This document shows, piece after piece, positions 28,304-36,947 of a stretch of DNA of 64,000 nucleotides (within the stretch, counting starts at the first letter, position 1; each line of letters starts with the position of its first letter). Origin of the DNA: MFD01275-c22 sp963705885 (GTDB taxonomy: Bacteria > Actinomycetota > Actinomycetes > JACCUZ01); assembly GCA_963705885.1 (NCBI GenBank), contig OY970120.1, positions 2,418,001 to 2,482,000 of the forward strand, given 5' to 3'. The notes beneath the pieces were generated by a model. That model was not told the origin of the DNA. It did not search any database and saw only the letters and a list, made by a program, of their open reading frames with translations. Both the position numbers and the translations under genes were made by a program.

Positions 28304-28834
28304 CTACCAGACGTCGCCGTCGCGCCAGTCGCAGGTGAGCTCGCCGTCGAGGTCCACCGGTGCGGCCACCGGCAGGACGAAGATGCCGCCGTCCTCCTCC
28401 TCCGTGCGCCGGACACCCGCCGGCGTGAGAGCCGAGGACGGCCCGCGCCACGGCAGCCAGCCGCGCGCGGCGTAGAAGGACGCCGCCTCGTCGGTCGCCC
28501 CCAGAGCAGCGAGGTCGTACGCGCGACGGGCGAGCGGTTCGAGGGCGTCCATCAGGGCGGCACCGTGCCCCAGCCCGCGGCGGTCGGCCCGCACGCCGAC
28601 GCCCTCGACGTAGCCCGTGCGCAGCGCCCGGCCCCCGTGCAGCAGCCGGCGCTGGACCAGCGACGCGTGACCGACGAGCTCACCACCGTCGACCACGAGG
28701 GCGTGCATCCCGCCGAGCGAGTGCTCCCAGTCGTCGTCGGTCATGTCGTCGAACACGTCGTACAGGAGGGCCCGCGCCCGGCTCAGGGTGTCGGGGTCGA
28801 GCTCTGCGGTGTGGGCCACGTGCACCTCGCGCAT
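28304..28834 (-). CDS. AAC(2')-I-type aminoglycoside 2'-N-acetyltransferase
   Basis: 176 residues from ATG 28834. The GNAT fold has the distinctive AAC(2')-I sequence known from mycobacteria: DDDWEHSLGGMHALVVDGGE, HASLVQRRLLHGGRALRTGY, VEGVGVRADRRGLGHGAALM (the acetyl-CoA loop), FYAARGWLPWRGPSSALTP, and the C-terminal TCDWRDGDVW. The family transfers acetyl from acetyl-CoA to the 2' amino group of gentamicin-type drugs; in mycobacteria it may also have a native envelope substrate. It is convergent with the peptidase gene and lies downstream of fadB. I give no allele letter. Confidence 0.85.
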   Translation of the reverse strand: MREVHVAHTAELDPDTLSRARALLYDVFDDMTDDDWEHSLGGMHALVVDGGELVGHASLVQRRLLHGGRALRTGYVEGVGVRADRRGLGHGAALMDALEPLARRAYDLAALGATDEAASFYAARGWLPWRGPSSALTPAGVRRTEEEDGGIFVLPVAAPVDLDGELTCDWRDGDVW

Positions 28835-28857
28835 GCCGCCATCCTGCCCGGTCGAGG

Positions 28858-30954
28858 TCAGCGTGATGGCAGGCTGGCGACTCCGCGGTCGAGGAAGCGC
28901 TTGCCCGTGACCCGCTCCGACACGCCTTCGCGGTCGAGGTAGGGCGTGATGCCGCCGAGGTGGAACGGCCACCCGGCGCCGAGCAGCATCGACAGGTCGA
29001 TGTCGCGGACGTCCTCGACCACGCCCTCGTCGAGCATCAGGCCGATCTCCTCGGCCAGCGCGTCGAGGGCCCGGCGGCGGACCTCCGTCTCGTCCGACGG
29101 CGAGTCGCCCTGCTGGAACATCTCCGCGACCTCGGGGTCGACGGTCGGGGTCGCGCCCTCCCAGACGTAGACGCCCGACTTGCCGGCGGCGACCAGGCGG
29201 CCGAGGTTCTCCGAGACGTGGAACCGGTCGGGGAACGCCTCGTGCATGGTCTCGGCGACGTGCAGGGCGACGGCGGGACCGACGAGCTGGAGCAGCACGA
29301 AGGGCGACATCGGCAGGCCGAGCGGCTCGAGCGCCTTGTCGGCGACCTCGAACGGCGTGCCCTCGTCGACGGCCCTGGTCACCTCGCCGAGGAAGCGCGT
29401 GAGCACCCGGTTGACCACGAAGGCCGGCCGGTCGGCCACCAGCACGCACGACTTCTTCAGCGTCCTGCCGACCGCGAAGGCGGTGGCGAGCGACGCGTCG
29501 TCGGTCCTCTCGGCACGCGCGATCTCCAGCAGCGGCAGCACCGCGACCGGGTTGAAGAAGTGGAAGCCGACCACGCGCTCCGGGTGCTGGAGCTGCGAGG
29601 CCATCTCGCCCACCGACAGCGAGGACGTGTTGGTCGCGAGCACGCACTCGGCGGAGACCACGGCCTCGACCTCGGCGAACACCTGCTGCTTGACCTTCAT
29701 CTCCTCGAAGACGGCCTCGATGACGAAGTCGGCGTCGGCGAACGCGGTCTTGTCGGTCGCGCCGGTCACCAGCGCCTTGAGTCGGTTGGCGGTGTCACCG
29801 TTCACCCGCCCCTTGGCGGCCAGCCTGTCGACCTCGGCGTGCACGTAGCCGACACCCTTGTCGACCCGGTCCTGGTCGAGGTCGGTCATCACGACGGGCA
29901 CCTCGAGCCGGCGGGCGAACAGCAGCGCGAGCTGCGACGCCATCAGCCCGGCGCCGACGATGCCGACCTTCGTGACCGGCCGGGCCAACGCCTTGTCGGG
30001 CGCGCCCGCGGGCCGCTTCGCGCGGCGCTGCACGAGGTCGAACGCGTACAGACCCGCCCGCAGCTCCTCGCCCATCGCGAGGTCGAACAGGGCCGTACGC
30101 TCCGCGGCGATGCCCTCGTCGTACGACGCCGTGCGGGCCAGGTCGAGGAGCTCGATCGCGCGGTAGGGCGCCGGCGCGGCTCCGTGCACCCGCATGTCGG
30201 CGATGCCGCGCGCCCGCGCGAGCGCGGCGTCCCAGTCGCCGCCGCGGTCGATCTCGGGCCGCTCGACCCGGACGTCACCGGTGACGACGGAGGCCGCCCA
30301 CGCGAGCGACTGCTCGAGGAAGTCGGCGGGCTCGAACATCGCGTCGGCGATGCCGAGGTCGAGCGCCTGCCTGGGCTTGAGCATCCGGTTCTGGTTCATC
30401 GCGTTCTCGATGATCACCGTGACGGCCTTGTCGGCGCCGACGAGGTTCGGCAGCAGCTGGCTCCCGCCCCACCCCGGCACCAGGCCGAGGAAGACCTCGG
30501 GGAACGCGATGGCCGCGGCGCCCGACGACAGCGACCGGTAGTGGCAGTGCAGCGCCAGCTCGAGGCCGCCGCCCATGACGGCACCGTTGACGAACGCGAA
30601 CGTCGGGACCTTCGCGTCCCGCAGCTTGCGGAACGTGTCGTGGCCGAGGGCGAAGTAGGCCTTCGCCTGCGCGGGGGTGGCGCCGGACTGCATGACCTTG
30701 AGGTCGGCGCCGACCGCGAAGATGAACGGCTTGCCGGTGACCGCGACCGCCACGACGTCGTCGCGGCCGAGCGCCTCGTCGACGGCGCGGCCGATGTTGG
30801 CCAGGCTCGTCGGCCCGAGGGTCGTCGGCTTCGTGTGGTCGAAGCCGTTGTCGAGGGTGATGAGCGCGGCCGTGCCCGCACCCTCGGGGAGGCTGACGTA
30901 GCGCACCGGTGCGTGCGTGACGACCTCGTCGGGGAACTCGATCATCTCGCTCAC
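28858..30954 (-). CDS. fadB: 3-hydroxyacyl-CoA dehydrogenase/enoyl-CoA hydratase (FadB/FadJ-like)
   Basis: 698 residues starting at GTG 30954, which overlaps the fadA stop as GTGA; in-frame sequence upstream of this is a non-coding extension. The N-terminal crotonase domain shows FVNGAVMGGGLELALHCHYR and PEVFLGLVPGWGGSQLLP. The central NAD-binding domain has VGIVGAGLMASQLALLFA, and the dehydrogenase domain has FHFFNPVAVLPLLEIARA. It carries out hydration and NAD-dependent oxidation in fatty-acid beta-oxidation, in complex with the thiolase next door. Confidence 0.93.
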   Translation of the reverse strand: MSEMIEFPDEVVTHAPVRYVSLPEGAGTAALITLDNGFDHTKPTTLGPTSLANIGRAVDEALGRDDVVAVAVTGKPFIFAVGADLKVMQSGATPAQAKAYFALGHDTFRKLRDAKVPTFAFVNGAVMGGGLELALHCHYRSLSSGAAAIAFPEVFLGLVPGWGGSQLLPNLVGADKAVTVIIENAMNQNRMLKPRQALDLGIADAMFEPADFLEQSLAWAASVVTGDVRVERPEIDRGGDWDAALARARGIADMRVHGAAPAPYRAIELLDLARTASYDEGIAAERTALFDLAMGEELRAGLYAFDLVQRRAKRPAGAPDKALARPVTKVGIVGAGLMASQLALLFARRLEVPVVMTDLDQDRVDKGVGYVHAEVDRLAAKGRVNGDTANRLKALVTGATDKTAFADADFVIEAVFEEMKVKQQVFAEVEAVVSAECVLATNTSSLSVGEMASQLQHPERVVGFHFFNPVAVLPLLEIARAERTDDASLATAFAVGRTLKKSCVLVADRPAFVVNRVLTRFLGEVTRAVDEGTPFEVADKALEPLGLPMSPFVLLQLVGPAVALHVAETMHEAFPDRFHVSENLGRLVAAGKSGVYVWEGATPTVDPEVAEMFQQGDSPSDETEVRRRALDALAEEIGLMLDEGVVEDVRDIDLSMLLGAGWPFHLGGITPYLDREGVSERVTGKRFLDRGVASLPSR

Positions 30955-32186
30955 GCGACGTCCTCCTCGCTCGAACCGGTGAAGTGCGGGTTCTCCCAGA
31001 TCACCGCACCGCCCATGCCGATGCCGATGCACATCGCGGTGAGGCCGTAGCGCACCTCGGGGTGGTCCTCGAACTGGCGGGCGAGCTGGGTCATCAGCCG
31101 CACGCCCGAGGACGCCAGCGGGTGCCCGAGGGCGATGGCGCCGCCGTACTCGTTGACCCGCGGGTCGTCGTCGGCGATGCCGAAGTGGTCGAGGAAGGTG
31201 AGCACCTGCACGGCGAAGGCCTCGTTGAGCTCGAAGAGGCCGATGTCGCCGATCGTGAGCCCGGCCTTCGCCAGCGCCTTCTCGGTGGCCGGGACCGGCC
31301 CGACACCCATGACCTCGGGCTCCACCCCGACGAAGGAGAAGCTCACCAGGCGCATCCGCACCGGCAGGCCGAGCTCCTCGGCGGTCTCCTCGGCGGCGAG
31401 GATGCAGGCCGTCGCGCCGTCGTTGAGGCCGGCCGCGTTGCCGGCCGTGACCCGCCCGTGCGGTCGGAACGGCGTCTTGAGCGCGGCCAGGTCCTCCATC
31501 GTCGTGCCGGGACGGGGCGGCTCGTCGGCAGTGGCCAGCCCCCAGCCCTGCTCGACCGACCGGGTCGCGACGGTCACGAGGTCGGGCTCGATCTTGCCGT
31601 TGGCGTAGGCCTTCGCGAGCTTCTCCTGGCTGGCGACCGAGAACGCGTCCGCGCGCTCCTTGGTCAGGTGCGGGAACCGGTCGTGCAGGTTCTCCGCGGT
31701 CGAGCCCATCACCAGCGCGGAGGGGTCGACCAGCTTCTCGGCGATGATCCGCGGGTTCGGGTCGACGCCGTCGCCCATCGGGTGGTGGCCCATGTGCTCG
31801 ACCCCGCCGGCGATGACGACGTCGTACGCGCCGAACGCGATGCCTCCGGCCGTGGTCGTCACCGCGGTCATGGCCCCGGCGCACATCCGGTCGATGGCGA
31901 AGCCCGGCACGGTCTTGGGCAGCCCGGCCAGCAGCGCCGCCGTGCGGCCGATGGTCAGGCCCTGGTCGCCCGTCTGGGTGGTCGCGGCGATCGCGACGTC
32001 GTCGACCCGCTCGGGCGGCAGCTCCGGCCGGCGGCGGACCAGCTCGCGGATGCACCGGATCACGAGGTCGTCGGCGCGGGTCTCGGCGTACATCCCCTTG
32101 TCCCCGGCCTTGCCGAAGGGAGTGCGGACACCCTCGACGAACACGACGTCGCGGACCTGGCGGGCTGCACGGGCCGTACCTGTCAC
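30951..32186 (-). CDS. fadA: Acetyl-CoA acyltransferase (thiolase)
   Basis: 411 residues with GAGGAGA before the GTG. The active-site Cys sits in AIDRMCAGAMTAVTT (about residue 98), and the C-terminal thiolase signatures are FELNEAFAVQVLTFLDHFG, GGAIALGHPLASSGVRLMT and AMCIGIGMGGAVIWENPHF. It cleaves 3-ketoacyl-CoA in the last beta-oxidation step and is coupled to fadB by a 4-bp overlap. A palindrome near 32228-32243 lies in its upstream region. Confidence 0.94.
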   Translation of the reverse strand: MTGTARAARQVRDVVFVEGVRTPFGKAGDKGMYAETRADDLVIRCIRELVRRRPELPPERVDDVAIAATTQTGDQGLTIGRTAALLAGLPKTVPGFAIDRMCAGAMTAVTTTAGGIAFGAYDVVIAGGVEHMGHHPMGDGVDPNPRIIAEKLVDPSALVMGSTAENLHDRFPHLTKERADAFSVASQEKLAKAYANGKIEPDLVTVATRSVEQGWGLATADEPPRPGTTMEDLAALKTPFRPHGRVTAGNAAGLNDGATACILAAEETAEELGLPVRMRLVSFSFVGVEPEVMGVGPVPATEKALAKAGLTIGDIGLFELNEAFAVQVLTFLDHFGIADDDPRVNEYGGAIALGHPLASSGVRLMTQLARQFEDHPEVRYGLTAMCIGIGMGGAVIWENPHFTGSSEEDVA

Positions 32187-32227
32187 GGGGTCTCCTCGGG
32201 AGGCGGGGGAGTCGGCTGGCCCCCGAT

Positions 32228-32243
32228 GCTACTCGTCAGTAAC
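32228..32243. promoter_or_regulatory. Short palindrome upstream of fadA
   Basis: TACT (32230-32233) and AGTA (32238-32241) mirror each other around CGTC, with a further outer G-C pair. It is 42 bp upstream of fadA. TetR-type regulators of lipid genes use sites of this size, so it may be one half of the fad operator; the evidence is weak. Confidence 0.35.
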
Positions 32244-32264
32244 AACGACCGCCAACGGACCGGG

Positions 32265-33050
32265 TCACGCCCCTCCCGTGCCCGGCCAGGTCAGCACGAC
32301 GGACCGCCTGGGCGCGGGCGGGTTCGCCCGCAGCAGCTCGGCGACCTCGTCGCGGCGCGCGGGTGGCAGGCACAGCTGGCGCCGGGTGAAGTCCACCCAC
32401 ACGTCGTGGAGCTCGCCGGTCCGCACCGCCGGCTCGCGGACGGCCTCGCGCACGTCGGGGTCGATGCCCGCCTCCCGCAGGACATCGACAGCCAGCTCGG
32501 CGGTCGGGCCGTCCGGTCGCGGCTGGTGGTGCACGGCCTCCCACATCGGCTTCAGCCGCGTCCAGGGGTGCTCGCCGAGCAGCTCGACCGCGACGCGTCG
32601 GCGCGCGTGGTCGGTGAGGGCGGCGACGAACGGGCCGAGGTCGGGCACGTTGTAGAGCACGTGGCCGCAGACCACGACGTCGCACACCGGGACGTCGCCC
32701 GAGAGGTCGGGCCAGCGGCCCTCGTGGGTGGTCACGGCGAGATCGAGCTCCCGTGCCGCCCCGGCCAGCGCGGAGAGCATCGAGGGCTGCTCGTCGACCG
32801 CGTGCAGGTGCCCGGCCGTCCCCGCGAGGCCGAGCGAGGTCGCGCCCGCCCCGGCGCCGACGTCGAGGACCGTGCCGCCGCCGGGAAGCGCGTCGCGGAC
32901 CGCGTCCGGCAGGGGAGAGCGGTCGTCGTCGCGCGCCGCGAAGAGCTCGGGCGGGAAGCCGTACGGCGACTCCGGCGCGGCCGCGAGGATCTCGGGGTCG
33001 ATCGCCCAGGCGGCCAGCTCGGCCGCCCAGCGGTCCGCGGCCGCCGTCAT
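32265..33050 (-). CDS. SAM-dependent methyltransferase, class I
   Basis: 261 residues from ATG 33050, overlapping the stop of the upstream AlkD-like gene as ATGA. Motif I is LDVGAGAGATSLGLAGTAGH, followed by the acidic loop HAVDEQPSML and the motif-IV region CDVVVCGHVLYNVPDLGPFV. The C-terminal part (LLGEHPWTRLKPMWEAVHHQ) is unlike common small-molecule methyltransferases I know. Substrate unknown. Coupling to an alkylation-repair-like gene hints at nucleic acid, but that is inference. Confidence 0.82.
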   Translation of the reverse strand: MTAAADRWAAELAAWAIDPEILAAAPESPYGFPPELFAARDDDRSPLPDAVRDALPGGGTVLDVGAGAGATSLGLAGTAGHLHAVDEQPSMLSALAGAARELDLAVTTHEGRWPDLSGDVPVCDVVVCGHVLYNVPDLGPFVAALTDHARRRVAVELLGEHPWTRLKPMWEAVHHQPRPDGPTAELAVDVLREAGIDPDVREAVREPAVRTGELHDVWVDFTRRQLCLPPARRDEVAELLRANPPAPRRSVVLTWPGTGGA

Positions 33051-33745
33051 GCGACGTCCAGGTGCTTGAGCGCCTCGCGTCTCGAGAGCGGGCTGAGCCG
33101 GCCGGAGCGCTCGGCGACGAAGGACCGCACCCAGTCGGGGTCGACGCGGGCGTGCTGGCGCAGCGCCCAGCCGATCGCCTTGCGCAGGAAGAAGTCCCGG
33201 TCGTCCAGGTTGGCGTCGATCGCCTCGGTGAGCAGCGCGACGTCCGTCCGGTCCTTGGCGCCGAGCTGGCAGATCACCGCGCTGCGCCGCAGCCACCGGT
33301 CCTCGGCCGTCGCCCACGTGCGCACCACCGGGGCCGTCTCGTCGAGGTGCGCGAGCAGCACCGGGCCGACCAGGTGGCTCGCGACGTCGTCCACGAGGTC
33401 CCACCAGGCACCGGTCCGCACGAGGTGCTCCAGCAGGGGCAGCACGTGCGGGTCGAGGTAGGTGCGGTAACTGCGGTGCCGGGCCAGTGCCAGGGCCGCG
33501 TACCGCTCCTCGCGGTGCGCGGCGCCGTCCCACAGGGCGCGCACGGTCGCGGTCCAGGTGGCGCGGTCGACGAGGGGGTGGGCGTCGAAGCCGTCGCGGA
33601 ACAGCCGGCGCGCGACAGGAGCGGGGACGCCGTGGAACGGCATGGCCGACTTCATGTAAGCCTGCATCTGCACCGCCCTCGCCGGGTCACCGGCCGCCGC
33701 CAGCCCGTCCCGGATCTCCCGCACGAGGGCCGGGTCAGCAGGCAT
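33047..33745 (-). CDS. AlkD-like HEAT-repeat DNA alkylation repair protein
   Basis: 232 residues. The family fingerprint is clear: KSAMPFHGVPAPVARRLF, REERYAALALARHR, GAWWDLVDDVASHLVG, WLRRSAVICQLGAKDRTDVA and DRDFFLRKAIGWALRQHARV. AlkD glycosylases excise 3- and 7-alkylpurines using HEAT-like repeats, with an Asp and aromatic residues lining the DNA groove. The start has TACCGT 6 nt upstream, a leaderless pattern. It is coupled to a methyltransferase gene downstream. Confidence 0.88.
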   Translation of the reverse strand: MPADPALVREIRDGLAAAGDPARAVQMQAYMKSAMPFHGVPAPVARRLFRDGFDAHPLVDRATWTATVRALWDGAAHREERYAALALARHRSYRTYLDPHVLPLLEHLVRTGAWWDLVDDVASHLVGPVLLAHLDETAPVVRTWATAEDRWLRRSAVICQLGAKDRTDVALLTEAIDANLDDRDFFLRKAIGWALRQHARVDPDWVRSFVAERSGRLSPLSRREALKHLDVA

Positions 33746-33751
33746 CCGACA

Positions 33752-33757
33752 ACGGTA
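33752..33757 (-). promoter_or_regulatory. -10-like hexamer TACCGT before the AlkD-like gene
   Basis: Minus-strand TACCGT lies 6 nt before the ATG at 33745, the same hexamer and spacing as at 20262. Confidence 0.5.
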
Positions 33758-33784
33758 TCGAGGCCGTCACGCCGGGGCCGCGGG

Positions 33785-34492
33785 TCAGCCGACGGTGAGG
33801 GTCTGCTCGATCTCCGACGGTCCGCCCTCGACCTTCAGCGTCCAGTCGCCGCTCCGGGCGAGCTCCACGATCGCCTCCCCTTCCTCGCCGGCCGGCACGT
33901 CGAACTCCGCGACCTCCTCGCCGGAGGGGTCGAGCACCTCGAAGGTCCGCGTCGAGTCGGTGGCGTTCTCCAGCTTGAACTCGATGCGCTCGCCCTTCTC
34001 GGCGGTGGCCGGGTCCAGCCCGGTGAGCGCGGTGCCGTCGACGGTGAGCTCGAGCTCGCGGTCGTAGCCCTCCTCGTCCGCCGACCCCCCGCCGCCGGAC
34101 CCGGTGACGGTCACCGGCTCCCGGATGCCGTCACCTGTCTGCCCCGGCTTGCAGGCGATCTCGTACGTCCCCGCGCCGAGGTCGACGACCATGTCACGCG
34201 AGGTCCCGGGACCGATGTTCTCGACCTCGCTGACGACCTTGGTGAACTCGCCGTCCGAGTCGCCGTAGACGTAGACCTCGGTGACCTTCGAGCCCTCGTT
34301 GGTGACCGCGAAGGTGACCTCGCCGGCCTCCAGGTCGGTGCGGTCCAGGACGCAGGAGTCGTCGCCGGCGAGCACCTCCACCTCCGGGGAGGAGCCGGTC
34401 GCGCCGTCGCCACCGCACGCGGTCAGGACGACAGCCCCCACGGCGAGCGGAAGGGCGAGCATGAGCGAGCGGGACAGGGCGTGCGAGGGCAT
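33785..34492 (-). CDS. Cupredoxin-like lipoprotein (EfeO-type, no M75 domain)
   Basis: 235 residues with a lipoprotein signal ending LPLAVGAVVLTAC (Cys26). Two cupredoxin-like modules follow: residues about 35-125 (VEVLAGDDSCVLDRTDLEAG, FAVTNEGSKVTEVYVYGDSD, YEIACKPGQTGDG) and about 140-230 (TAEKGERIEFKLENATDSTR, FEVLDPSGEEVAEFDVPAG). The first carries the Cys and acidic residues expected of EfeO iron-binding cupredoxins, but the imelysin (M75) domain of full EfeO is missing. It follows efeU by 43 bp and probably supplies iron to it. Confidence 0.82.
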   Translation of the reverse strand: MPSHALSRSLMLALPLAVGAVVLTACGGDGATGSSPEVEVLAGDDSCVLDRTDLEAGEVTFAVTNEGSKVTEVYVYGDSDGEFTKVVSEVENIGPGTSRDMVVDLGAGTYEIACKPGQTGDGIREPVTVTGSGGGGSADEEGYDRELELTVDGTALTGLDPATAEKGERIEFKLENATDSTRTFEVLDPSGEEVAEFDVPAGEEGEAIVELARSGDWTLKVEGGPSEIEQTLTVG

Positions 34493-34535
34493 GCGGAGGC
34501 TCCGTGACTGTGGTGCGGGCGGTGGACGGGTCGGG

Positions 34536-35429
34536 TCAGCTGATCTTCGACGGCGATGCGGCGGGCTCGGCCTGGGTCGTGGTGCCCTCCGCCGGGGAGG
34601 CGGGACCGGCGGCCCGGCTTGCCGGTGCGGCCGCCCGGGCGGGACGGAAGAACAGCACCATGACCGGGATGACGTACAGCAGCCAGGCGACGGCCTCCAG
34701 CCAGGTGGTCGCCGGGCTGAAGTTGAAGACGCCCTTGAGCACGGAGCCGTACCAGCTGTCCGGCGGGATCGCGCCGGAGACGTTGAAGGCGAGGTCGTTC
34801 AGGCCGGGCAGGTCGCCGGCTTCCTGCAGGTCGTGGACGCCGTAGGCGAGGACCCCGGCCGCGACGATGATCAGGCCGGCACCGGTCCAGGTGAAGAACC
34901 GGGAGAGGTTGATCGTGATGGCGCGCCGGTAGAGCAGGTAGCCGAGCACGACGGCGGTGAGGATGCCCAGGGAGGCGCCGAAGAGCGGGGTGGCACCCGA
35001 GCCGGCGGACTGCGCCGCGGCCCAGAGGAACAGCGAGGTCTCGAGGCCCTCGCGGGCGACGGCGATGAACGCGGTGACGGCGAGGGCCAGGGTGCCCATC
35101 ATCAGCGCGGCGTCGAGGCGGCCGTGCAGCTCGGTCTTGAGGAAGCGGGCGGTCCGCCGCATCCAGAAGACCATCCAGGTGACGAACCCGACGGCGATGA
35201 TCGACATGATGCCGCCGAAGCGCTCCTGGGCCTCGAAGCTGAGGTTGCTCGCGGTGAAGGTGAGCAGTGCTCCGAACGCGAGGCTCAGGCCCACGGCCGC
35301 GCCGACACCAGTCCAGATCGAGCCGAGCCGGTGCTTGTGCCCGGTCTTGACGAGGTAGGCCACGAGGATGCTGACGATCAGCGTCGCCTCGAGGCCCTCG
35401 CGCAGGCCGATCAGGTAGTTCGCGAGCAT
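34536..35429 (-). CDS. efeU: FTR1-family iron permease EfeU
   Basis: 297 residues with about seven hydrophobic helices. The paired REGLE motifs (GLREGLEATLIVSILVAYLV near the start and FIAVAREGLETSLFLWAAAQ in the middle) mark the ferric/ferrous iron channel of the FTR1 family. A Pro/Ala-rich C-terminal tail is cytoplasmic. A DtxR/IdeR-type box lies 18 bp upstream of the start, so expression should rise when iron is scarce. It is first in an operon with the cupredoxin-like lipoprotein; no EfeB peroxidase gene is present nearby. Confidence 0.93.
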   Translation of the reverse strand: MLANYLIGLREGLEATLIVSILVAYLVKTGHKHRLGSIWTGVGAAVGLSLAFGALLTFTASNLSFEAQERFGGIMSIIAVGFVTWMVFWMRRTARFLKTELHGRLDAALMMGTLALAVTAFIAVAREGLETSLFLWAAAQSAGSGATPLFGASLGILTAVVLGYLLYRRAITINLSRFFTWTGAGLIIVAAGVLAYGVHDLQEAGDLPGLNDLAFNVSGAIPPDSWYGSVLKGVFNFSPATTWLEAVAWLLYVIPVMVLFFRPARAAAPASRAAGPASPAEGTTTQAEPAASPSKIS

Positions 35430-35447
35430 TCCAGGGTCCCTTCCCGC

Positions 35448-35466
35448 TCAGGTAAGGCTTACCTAA
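35448..35466 (-). promoter_or_regulatory. Iron box (DtxR/IdeR-type operator) upstream of efeU
   Basis: On the minus strand the 19 bp read TTAGGTAAGCCTTACCTGA, close to the IdeR/DtxR consensus TTAGGTTAGGCTAACCTAA. Eight of nine arm positions pair around the centre at 35457. Its place just before efeU makes iron repression of the operon very likely. Confidence 0.85.
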
Positions 35467-35503
35467 CCAGACGGGTCGGGACCGTGGCAAGACGGGTGCG
35501 GGG

Positions 35504-36823
35504 TCAGGCCGGGTGCTCGACCTCCACCTGCCGGGTGGCGCGGTCGAGTGCACCCGCCAGCACGGCGGCGGTCAGCGAGACCTGCCACCGCCGGGCACCG
35601 TGCGCGGCGAGGAACTCGGCGACCTCGGTCGCGTCGGGTGCCGGTCCGCCGGGTGGCTCCCACGCGAGCCGCCGCACCGTGTCGGGCGCCAGGAGGTTCT
35701 CGACCGGCATCGTGTGCTCGTCGGCGATCGCGGCCATCGCGGTGCGCGCCGCCGAGAGCCGCGCGGCCGCGGCCGGGTCGCGGTCGGGCCAGCTGCGCGC
35801 CGGCGGCGGGCCGACCTGGGCCACCTTGAGGTCGGGCAGCTCGGACTCCGGCAGCGCCAGGGCCGTCGTGATCGCCGGGAGCCAGGTCGCCGTCTGCCGT
35901 CGCAGCGACCGGCCGCCCCAGACGGGCAGCGCGACGAGGTCCTCGTCGCTGCGCGGCTGGGCCAGCGCCGCGGACACCAGGGCCGCGTCCGGCAGCACGC
36001 GGCCCGGGGCGATGTCGCGCTGGCGGGCAACCTCGTCGCGGCGCCACCAGAGGGCGCGCACGACCGCGAGCTGGCGGCGCTTGCGCACCCGGTGCAGCCC
36101 CGACGTGCGCCGCCACGGGTCGACCCGCGGCGGGGGCGGCGGCGCGGACACCAGGGCCGCGAACTCCTCCTCCGCCCAGGCCCGCTTGCCCTGCTCGTCG
36201 AGCTCGGCGACCAGGGCGTCCCGCAGCTCGACCAGCAGCTCGACGTCGAGCGCGGCGTAGCGCAGCCACGGCTCGGGCAGCGGCCGGGTCGACCAGTCGG
36301 CCGCCGAGTGCCCCTTCTCCAAGGTCTGCCCCAGCACCTCCTCGACGATCGCGCCGAGCCCGACCCGGGGATGGCCGAGCAGGCGCCCCGCGAGCTCGGT
36401 GTCGAAGACGCGGCTCGGCTCCATGCCCAGCTCGCGCAGGCACGGCAGGTCCTGGGAGGCCGCGTGCAGCACCCACTCGTCGCCGGCGATGGCCGCGCCG
36501 AGGCCGGAGAGGTCGGGCAGCGCGGTCGGGTCGACCAGCAGCGTGCCGACGTCGTGCCGGCGCAGCTGCACGAGGTAGGCCCGCTGGCCGTAGCGGTAGC
36601 CCGACGCCCGCTCGGCGTCCACGGCGACCGGGCCGGAGCCGGCGGCGAGCACCTCGACCGCCGCGGCCAGCTCGGCCGGGTCGGTGAGCGGTGCCGGCAC
36701 CCCGTCGCGCGGCTCGGTGAGCGGGACCGGCGCCGGACCCTCGTCCTCGGTCGGCTCGGACGGCTCGGTCGGACCGTCGGCGTCCGAGCGCCTGTCGGGT
36801 GCAGAACCGGTCACGGCGCTCAC
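35504..36823 (-). CDS. RNase D-like 3'-5' exonuclease with HRDC domain
   Basis: 439 residues from GTG 36823 (VSAVTGSAPDRRS). DEDD exonuclease residues are visible in VAVDAERASGYRYGQRAYLV (DxE), WVLHAASQDLPCLRELGM with VFDTELAGRLLG, and LRYAALDVELLVELRDAL. A middle HRDC-like helical region follows (TSGLHRVRKRRQLAVVRALW), then a C-terminal helical extension. It probably trims stable RNA 3' ends. It is adjacent to DUF3000 and an atypical response regulator, an arrangement I remember from related actinobacteria. Confidence 0.87.
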   Translation of the reverse strand: MSAVTGSAPDRRSDADGPTEPSEPTEDEGPAPVPLTEPRDGVPAPLTDPAELAAAVEVLAAGSGPVAVDAERASGYRYGQRAYLVQLRRHDVGTLLVDPTALPDLSGLGAAIAGDEWVLHAASQDLPCLRELGMEPSRVFDTELAGRLLGHPRVGLGAIVEEVLGQTLEKGHSAADWSTRPLPEPWLRYAALDVELLVELRDALVAELDEQGKRAWAEEEFAALVSAPPPPPRVDPWRRTSGLHRVRKRRQLAVVRALWWRRDEVARQRDIAPGRVLPDAALVSAALAQPRSDEDLVALPVWGGRSLRRQTATWLPAITTALALPESELPDLKVAQVGPPPARSWPDRDPAAAARLSAARTAMAAIADEHTMPVENLLAPDTVRRLAWEPPGGPAPDATEVAEFLAAHGARRWQVSLTAAVLAGALDRATRQVEVEHPA

Positions 36824-36947
36824 GGTACGTGTTCGACGGGGCCGCCCGGCGTACGCCCGGGCCGGCCGCGCGTCGCGGCCCCGGAGCGTGACGACGGGTG
36901 ACAGCGGGTGAGGCCCGCAGGTCGTCGGGAGAGGGGCGGGTGTCGCG

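Noticed and set aside
28858..32055. A single 1065-residue reading frame spanning the fadB and most of the fadA region on the minus strand
   Set aside because: The first third is an out-of-frame copy of fadA with Arg/Pro/Ala-rich composition. The real fadB starts at GTG 30954, overlapping the fadA stop.
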